From assembly GCA_047623555.1 (NCBI GenBank), contig JBLHMP010000036.1:1-37186 (forward strand): a DNA stretch of 37,186 nt, read 5' to 3'. Made by a program: the position numbers and the translations under genes. Positions 32,415-37,186 of this stretch are shown here, piece after piece (positions within the stretch are counted from its first letter, which is position 1; each line of letters starts with the position of its first letter). This stretch comes from NORP181 sp047623555 (lineage in GTDB: Bacteria; Pseudomonadota; Alphaproteobacteria; Rhodobacterales; Rhodobacteraceae). Below the pieces are notes generated by a model. It saw only the letters and a program-made list of their open reading frames with translations. It made no database searches and was not told where the DNA came from.

Positions 32415-32452
32415 CCCCTCTCGTGCATGTAAACATGTACTGCTGGGCAGTG
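32415..32452 (-). repeat. Small palindromic insertion, 38-nt form, copy 9
   Basis: In minus orientation: head CACTGCCCAGCAGT, second stem GTACATG / CATGCAC (one mismatch) with loop TTTA, tail CGAGAGG. It lies between the end of orfA and the ATG of orfB in the IS3 remnant. Confidence 0.78.
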
Positions 32453-32641
32453 CATGAGGCTTGCCTTTATCGAAGTCTGGAAAGAAGTTTGGCCTGTAGA
32501 GTTTCTATGCGAGATTATGAAGGTTACGTCCCGTGGTTTCCGCGCGTGGCGGGTGCGCCCAATGAGCCAAGGCCAGCGTGATGATATGGTGATCTTGGCT
32601 CATATCCGTGAGCAGCACCGCTTAAGCCTACAAAGCTATGG

Positions 32642-32980
32642 ACGGCTCCGGCAGTACCGATTTGCGGCTCACCGATGTCCAGCAACCAAACATCACATCG
32701 ACATTCTGCACGCTCAGCAATTCGCGGGCTTTTCTGCAAACAGCGGCCAGTCGGACGCTGGGTCAACCACGACGGCCTCAAGTTGCTTGCCCAAACCTCC
32801 TTTGGCGTTTTGTTCATCGATCAGCATCAGCATGATGTCTTTGAGCGTGGTTTCCGAGATTGCCATGGTGCCTGAAAGTGGATGCAAAACACCGATTTTG
32901 ATGGTATCTGCCGCCGCCACTGGCAAGGCGCGGGTGGCAGCCAGCGCAAGCCCGGTAAAGGTGGATATGAGAGTTGTCCT
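32642..32980 (-). pseudogene. Urea ABC transporter binding-protein remnant (UrtA-like)
   Basis: N-terminal third of a UrtA/FmdD-type binding protein. It shows a signal-like stretch (LISTFTGLALAATRALPVAA), then DTIKIGVLHPLSGTMAISET, LKDIMLMLIDEQNAKGG and EAVVVDPASDWPLFAEK. A one-base deletion in an A-run then shifts the frame into ARELLSVQNVDVMFGCWTSV. It stops at the junction with the IS3 remnant near 32641. No in-frame start with a ribosome site is clear. About two thirds of the gene is missing, so it is a relic of a lost urea or amide importer. Confidence 0.85.
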
Positions 32981-33076
32981 GGTTTGGTCCTGCAACCTAA
33001 ATGTTGCCTTAGCGTGGCGGCCGGATCGAGGTCCAGTTCGTTTGGTCCTCACACACACTTATTCACAGAATTTGTA

Positions 33077-33198
33077 TCAGGCGGGATCAGCAACATCGCT
33101 GAGGGTCATCAACTCAATCCTTGCGCCGCCAAAATGCGCCGGATTGGGGTGGTTGGCAAAATTATTGTGTCGCAGAGGCACGCGGCTCTGCAAATTTA
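33077..33198 (-). pseudogene. Possible C-terminal gene fragment, unidentified
   Basis: On the minus strand a short frame ends at 33077 (TGA), reading RVPLRHNNFANHPNPAHFGG and then ARIELMTLSDVADPA. The residue pattern looks protein-like rather than random, and it directly precedes the UrtA remnant in its direction of transcription. I do not recognise the family. It may be the end of a lost upstream gene of the same operon, or chance. Confidence 0.3.
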
Positions 33199-33221
33199 GG
33201 CGCTGAAATTCTGGATTTGGT

Positions 33222-33244
33222 GTAGGGTGGGTGAAACCCACGCC
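33222..33244. repeat. Single arm of the dispersed GTAGGGTGGGTGAAA repeat
   Basis: Contains GTAGGGTGGGTGAAACCCAC, matching one arm of the inverted repeat at 7905-7965 except for one missing A. It lies just after the stop of the convergent ThDP-enzyme gene (33254). No second arm is present. Confidence 0.75.
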
Positions 33245-33253
33245 TGGTGGGCC

Positions 33254-34798
33254 TTAGAGGGTGACTTCAATCAGATAGGGGCCGGGCGTGTCTAATCCGG
33301 TTTCAATTGCGTCGATCAGATCGCCACATTCATCAACGCGGCAGGCCTCTGCGCCCATAGATTGGGCCATCTCGACCCAGTTCAGGTTGGGCTGGTTCAG
33401 GGACAACATATCGATGGCGCGAGGGCCGGGGTTTTGGACGCCGACATTGGTCAGCTCGCCACGCAGGATTTGATAGCTGTGATTGGCAAAAATCAGGATG
33501 GTGATATCCAGTTGTTCCCGCGCCATGGTCCAGATGGATTGCACCGTATACATGGCGCTGCCATCGCCAACCAAGGCCAGCACTTTGCGATCCGGGCAGG
33601 CGATGGCGGCACCGATGGCCACCGGCATGCCGTAGCCGATTGAGCCGCCGCAATTGTTCAGCCATGTATGCGCGGGGGCCCCGACGGTGGCCGGAAAAAA
33701 CGCCCGGCCTATGGTGACGGATTCATCCACAATAATGGCGTTCTCAGGGATAGTGTGGGCCAGAACCTGGGCGATGCCCAAGGCGTCAGTTGGCCCTGAT
33801 GGCACCGCGCCGCTGCGGGGTTCGGCGACATGTGCCGGTGCTGTGTTGGTCGCGTCAAGGCTTTGGCACAATGCGTTCAACGCCCCGGTCAGGTCCTGCG
33901 CCGTATCAGCAAGCGCGACAATCTCGGCGCCATCGCGGGTTAATATCGCCGGTTTGCCCGGATAGGCAAAGAACCCGATAGGCGCGCGCGCCCCGATCAA
34001 TACGATTTTGCTAAAGGGCTTTAACGCCTCTAATGCCTGATCAATCGGATAGGGCACCCGGTCGATTTTAACCCGGCCCGCGCCCCGTTCCAGACGCGCA
34101 TTTGCCCATTCTGACAATAACACACAGCCGGTTCTTGCGGCGATCCGCCCGGCGGTTTGTAAATTGGTCTCGGTTAACGCCGCTCCGCCCAGTAGCAATA
34201 AGGTGTCAGGCCCGCCAAAATCTGCGATCGCCTGTTCCAGCAGTGCTTCGTTAAACGCGGCCCGCACCGGCGCCTCGATTTGGGTGGCAACCTCACCGCC
34301 GTTATTCCATGCCGTATCGCTTGGTAATATCAGTGTTGCGACCTGACCGGGGGCCACGCGGGCCGCCTGCACCGCACGCGCGCCATCTGCGCCAACGTCC
34401 GCCGCCGAAACAGAGCTGTGCACCCAATGCGACATTGGCCGCGCGATGCCTTCGATGTCAGACGTCAAAGGGGCATCCAGCGCCAGATGCGAGGCGGCGT
34501 GTTCGCCGACGATGTTGACGACGCCAGCCCCGGCCTTTTTGGCGTTATGCAGATTGGCCAGCCCATTGGCCAGCCCGGGCCCCAGATGCAGCAATGTGCA
34601 GGCCGGTTTGCCCGACATGCGGTAATAGCCATCCGCCGCCCCGGTGGCGACGCCCTCAAACAGCGCCAAAACGGATCGCATGCCCGGAACATGATCCAGC
34701 GCCGCAACAAAGTGCATTTCCGAGGTGCCGGGGTTAGAGAAACAGACATCCACGCCATTGGCGATCAGACTTTTTACCAGACTTTCAGCGCCATTCAT
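33254..34798 (-). CDS. Thiamine diphosphate-dependent enzyme (acetolactate synthase/benzoylformate decarboxylase-like)
   Basis: A 514-residue ThDP enzyme with the three usual domains. The cofactor-activating Glu is in LALFEGVATGAADGYYR near residue 48. The middle domain includes LLLLGGAAL and PIGFFAYPGKP. The ThDP/Mg motif starts at GDGSAMYTVQ and ends at the NHSYQ segment. It should decarboxylate or ligate a 2-oxo acid in the cytoplasm. The start at 34798 follows AAGGAA; the longer frame to 34825 overlaps the upstream gene and is less likely. It lies 11 bases after the acyl-CoA ligase gene, so the two form an operon. Annotation as acetolactate synthase would be unsafe; 2-oxoacid decarboxylases are equally close. 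Confidence 0.88.
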   Translation of the reverse strand: MNGAESLVKSLIANGVDVCFSNPGTSEMHFVAALDHVPGMRSVLALFEGVATGAADGYYRMSGKPACTLLHLGPGLANGLANLHNAKKAGAGVVNIVGEHAASHLALDAPLTSDIEGIARPMSHWVHSSVSAADVGADGARAVQAARVAPGQVATLILPSDTAWNNGGEVATQIEAPVRAAFNEALLEQAIADFGGPDTLLLLGGAALTETNLQTAGRIAARTGCVLLSEWANARLERGAGRVKIDRVPYPIDQALEALKPFSKIVLIGARAPIGFFAYPGKPAILTRDGAEIVALADTAQDLTGALNALCQSLDATNTAPAHVAEPRSGAVPSGPTDALGIAQVLAHTIPENAIIVDESVTIGRAFFPATVGAPAHTWLNNCGGSIGYGMPVAIGAAIACPDRKVLALVGDGSAMYTVQSIWTMAREQLDITILIFANHSYQILRGELTNVGVQNPGPRAIDMLSLNQPNLNWVEMAQSMGAEACRVDECGDLIDAIETGLDTPGPYLIEVTL

Positions 34799-34809
34799 GG
34801 CCGTTCCTT

Positions 34810-36372
34810 TCAATCCGCATCCCAATAGGGTGCGCGTAATTCGCGTTTCAGGATTTTTCCGATGGCGCTGCGGGGCAGGGACGTGCGCGCCTCAACCACC
34901 GACAAACGCTGGCTTTTGCCCAGTACAGTATTGGCATCGGCGCAAATCTCATCAGCTGAGCGCGCGGCACCGTCGCGCAGCACCACCAAGCCCACCGGAG
35001 TTTCACCCCAGCGATCTGACGGCACGCCGATAACGGCGACGTCGATTACGTCGGGGTCGGCCAGCAACACCAGCTCTAAATCATCGGCATAGATGTTCAG
35101 CCCGCCGGAAATAATCATGTCCTTTTTGCGGTCCGACAGGATCAAAAACCCGTCCTCATCCCAGCGCCCCATATCGCCGGAGCGGAAAAATACCACACCC
35201 GCCGCGTCGCGCCAGATATAGTCATCCGTCAGATCATCACGGCCGAAATAGCCGACCATCATGGTTGGGCTGCGGCCACAGATTTCACCGACTTCACCCT
35301 GGGCGACTTCGGCCCCCGCATCATCAATCAGCCGGATTTCGGTGGCCGCGGCAGGCACACCAACGGTATGCAATTTGTCCGGATGTTCATCGGCGATCAA
35401 CACGGTCACGCCGCCACCTTCGGTCAGGCCGTAATATTCGATCAGCTTGCCAGGAAACCGCGCCAGCACATCGGCCTTAACATCAGCACGCAGCGGTGCT
35501 GAGGTCGAAAACTTAATGCGCATTGCGCTAAGATCAAAGTCGTTAAAATCCGCCACGTCCATGACGCGTTTATACTGAACCGGAACCAACATGGTGTGGG
35601 TGATACGTTCACGTTCAGCGATCTGCAAATAGCGGCGGGCGTCGAATTTCGTCATCAGATGCACGGTTGATCCACCCACCAGCGTTGGCAGGAACGCCAC
35701 CAACGTCGTGTTGGAATACAGCGGCGTCGACAGCAGCGTGCGCGCATTGTCGTCATAGCCATTGGTATGCACCCGATCCATCTGCGCGGCGCGCATCCAA
35801 TGGTCAAGCAGGATGCCTTTGGGCGTGCCAGTGGTGCCCGAGGAATAGATCAGGTTGCACGGGTCAGTCATGGCAATCGGGATCAGCGGGTCGGTTGTAC
35901 TGGCGGCGGCGAGCACGGTTTCGTAATCCTCAAAGCCATCTGCGGTGAAATCCAGTGCGATTTTGCGCAGTGATAACTCATCCAGAAACGGCTCAAGCAG
36001 ATCGGCGTATTGCTGCGCCAGAAACAACACCGTTGCCCCGCAATCCTGCAACATTTTGCGCAAAGCCTCGGATGAGGCCATCGACGACAGCGGCGTCATG
36101 CAGGCCCCGGCGCGCAAGGCCCCAATGAAAATCTCGGCGTAGGCGGCCGAGTTTGGCGATAGCACCGCGACCCGGTCACCTTTGCCGAGGCCCTGAGATA
36201 ATAGCGCGTTGGCCACGCGGTTGACGCGGTTGTCAAACATCGCCCAGCTGAGCCGGGTTTCGCCGCACACCAAGGCCTCGGCATCGGGGCGCAACAGGGC
36301 GCTGGCCCGGATCATGTCGACAACCGTTTCAATAGGTGGTTCATCCGGAGAGGGGGCGTATATAGGGATCAT
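34810..36372 (-). CDS. AMP-dependent acyl-CoA synthetase
   Basis: A 520-residue class I adenylate-forming ligase that activates a carboxylic acid with ATP and joins it to CoA. Motifs are the P-loop LIYSSGTTGTPKG near residue 172, YYGLTEGGG, the ribose-binding FRSGDMGRWDEDGFL and hinge SDRKKDMIISGGLNIYADD, and the catalytic Lys in SAIGKILKREL near the C-terminus. A modest AGGA lies upstream of the ATG. It is the first gene of the operon with the ThDP enzyme. Together they could take a 2-oxo or aromatic acid towards a CoA thioester. Whether this serves the heterocycle cluster is unknown; the decayed IS3 region separates them. Confidence 0.92.
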   Translation of the reverse strand: MIPIYAPSPDEPPIETVVDMIRASALLRPDAEALVCGETRLSWAMFDNRVNRVANALLSQGLGKGDRVAVLSPNSAAYAEIFIGALRAGACMTPLSSMASSEALRKMLQDCGATVLFLAQQYADLLEPFLDELSLRKIALDFTADGFEDYETVLAAASTTDPLIPIAMTDPCNLIYSSGTTGTPKGILLDHWMRAAQMDRVHTNGYDDNARTLLSTPLYSNTTLVAFLPTLVGGSTVHLMTKFDARRYLQIAERERITHTMLVPVQYKRVMDVADFNDFDLSAMRIKFSTSAPLRADVKADVLARFPGKLIEYYGLTEGGGVTVLIADEHPDKLHTVGVPAAATEIRLIDDAGAEVAQGEVGEICGRSPTMMVGYFGRDDLTDDYIWRDAAGVVFFRSGDMGRWDEDGFLILSDRKKDMIISGGLNIYADDLELVLLADPDVIDVAVIGVPSDRWGETPVGLVVLRDGAARSADEICADANTVLGKSQRLSVVEARTSLPRSAIGKILKRELRAPYWDAD

Positions 36373-36553
36373 TTTGGCGTATCCTGAAGCAGAGTATTTG
36401 CGGATCGTAGGTCTGCGGGCGCAATTGGCAAGAGGCTATTGAACGCAGCGCATCTAAAAACCGATTGCGCCAGCTATGGCAGATTGTGAACAAGTGCACT
36501 AGTGTGGGCTACAGGACCCATTCGCAATTTTTACTAAGCATGAGGCAGGGCTT

Positions 36554-37084
36554 ATGCCGCTAGGCAAAATGCTTGACCAATCCGGCGTGGCGGGGCTGTG
36601 GCGACAGCAAAATCCGGTGATGCGCGGCGTGTTGCTGATGTGCCTGTCGACCTTGGCGTTTTCCGGCATGCATACCACCGTGCGCCATGTCTTGGGTGAA
36701 TTGCCCGCGCTTCAGATTGTATTCTTTCGCAATTTCTTTGCCTTGCTGGTGCTGCTACCACTGCTGATCGCAGGTGGGCGGGCAAGCCTGCGCACCGATA
36801 GGATCTGGCTGCATCTGTTGCGCAGCCTGATCAATATCGGCGCGATGATGATGTTTTTTACCGCCGTCACCATCATGCCGCTGGCCAAGGCCACCGCCCT
36901 TGGATTTGTCGCGCCGGTGATCGCGGCGGCTCTTAGCGTGCTGTTTCTGGGCGAACGGTTTCGTGCGCATCGTTGGGTGGCGATTGGCTTTGGCTTTGTT
37001 GGTATGCTGATCATCCTGCGACCGGGCTTGGTTGCGATGGATATTGGGTCGATCTTGGTGGGAGCTATGGTTGAATTTGGGTGA
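36554..37084 (+). pseudogene. EamA/DMT-family transporter, truncated
   Basis: The first 176 residues of a drug/metabolite transporter (EamA) protein. It starts MPLGKMLDQSG and has about five hydrophobic helices, with GFVAPVIAAALSVLFLGERF as the end of the first EamA repeat. Family members have two such repeats and about 290-300 residues. Here the frame ends in the second repeat at VGAMVEFG. Similarity appears to break near 37075, where transposase-like sequence on the other strand begins, so insertion-mediated truncation is likely. It is probably non-functional unless half-size forms work as dimers. Confidence 0.7.
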
Positions 37085-37094
37085 TGGCGTCCAT

Positions 37095-37186
37095 TCAGGC
37101 GACGCAGGTTTCATTGGCATCGGTCACTTCGATACCGTCGTTGAACTTGATGCCTTCGATGAGTTTGGGCAACTGATTTCTGCCTT
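37095..37186 (-). CDS. Possible transposase C-terminus, partial at window edge
   Basis: A minus-strand frame running in from the window edge reads QLPKLIEGIKFNDGIEVTDA, followed by NETCVA and a stop at 37095. This style of ending is familiar from several transposase families, but I cannot name the family with confidence from 30 residues. Its position against the broken EamA gene supports an insertion sequence here. The rest lies outside the window. Confidence 0.35.
   Translation of the reverse strand, partial: GRNQLPKLIEGIKFNDGIEVTDANETCVA

Larger units (their letters stand above)
32029..32640 (+). mobile_element. IS3-family insertion sequence remnant
   Basis: Decayed orfA/orfB of an IS3-family element. 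OrfA starts at 32029 with MAQRYTDEFRRDAVRMATTR. Pieces in other frames read LSSDLGVGLSTLNKWVQQH and KEVRLLREERELLKKAAI plus FFAGQS. OrfB starts at 32454 (MRLAFIEVWKEVWPVEFLCE) and is cut after LSLQSYGR near 32640, where a urea-transporter gene remnant in the opposite direction begins. Four small palindromic insertions (32098, 32202, 32359, 32415) break the frames. The left end lies somewhere in 31945-32028; the right end is lost. The segment 31945-32028 holds nothing else that I can identify. Confidence 0.82.

Noticed and set aside
32454..33206. A continuous 250-codon plus-strand frame starting at IS3 orfB
   Set aside because: Only the first 60 or so residues are transposase. The rest is the antisense of the UrtA-like remnant, so the frame is an accident of the junction and not a fusion protein.

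Overview
The window looks like a chromosomal accessory region of an alphaproteobacterium, most likely of the Rhodobacterales/Roseobacter type. The evidence is the base and codon use, the many ABC uptake systems, FCD-type GntR regulation, paired hydantoinase genes, and the short intergenic sequence AATATCCCCGCCGGAGG at about 13741-13757. That placement is inference; no rRNA or tRNA gene is present to confirm it.

Region 1 (26-14490) is a sugar-utilisation island. A minus-strand operon encodes a MalK/UgpC-type ATPase, an SGNH esterase and an RbsD/FucU mutarotase. The matching binding protein (2476-4134) and two permeases (5855-7886) lie on the plus strand and are separated by a membrane-bound class III adenylate/guanylate cyclase. 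Next come a BtpA-like TIM barrel, an FGGY sugar kinase and a SIS-domain isomerase that once formed one operon with ATGA overlaps; an IS5-family element has broken the SIS gene. A sugar dehydrogenase (aldo/keto reductase) and a lactonase-type amidohydrolase run divergently. A GntR/FCD regulator closes the island. The palindrome CTAACATGTTAG occurs next to the ATPase gene, directly before the first permease (one mismatch), and directly before gntR itself. At the last two places it overlaps a promoter that predicts a leaderless mRNA.

Region 2 (14634-31944) looks like one catabolic system for an N-heterocyclic or cyclic-amide compound. It holds hydantoinase subunits HyuB/HyuA, an unknown polytopic membrane protein, a complete branched-chain-amino-acid-type ABC importer, a MarR regulator, and a five-gene overlapping operon. 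That operon encodes a molybdenum hydroxylase FAD subunit, a fused 2Fe-2S/Mo subunit, a 6-hydroxynicotinate-reductase-like Fe-S protein, a UPF0280 protein and an 'amino acid synthesis' (PF06684-like) protein. Related MarR-type operator candidates lie before hyuA, before the binding-protein gene and before the Mo-hydroxylase operon, so it may be one regulon.

Region 3 (31945-37186) is decayed and mobile. It holds an IS3-family remnant joined to a urea-transporter binding-protein (UrtA-like) remnant, then an acyl-CoA ligase/ThDP enzyme operon, then an EamA transporter cut short near what may be a transposase C-terminus at the window edge.

The most unusual observation is a family of tiny insertions (about 38-39 nt, with a longer 47-nt form). 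At least nine copies sit inside the two dead insertion sequences. Each has a conserved head (CAYTGCC-type, followed by GGCAG or a variant) and a second hairpin whose stem sequence differs from copy to copy while remaining self-complementary in most of them. Removing several of them in silico restores the transposase reading frame exactly, which shows that they are true insertions.
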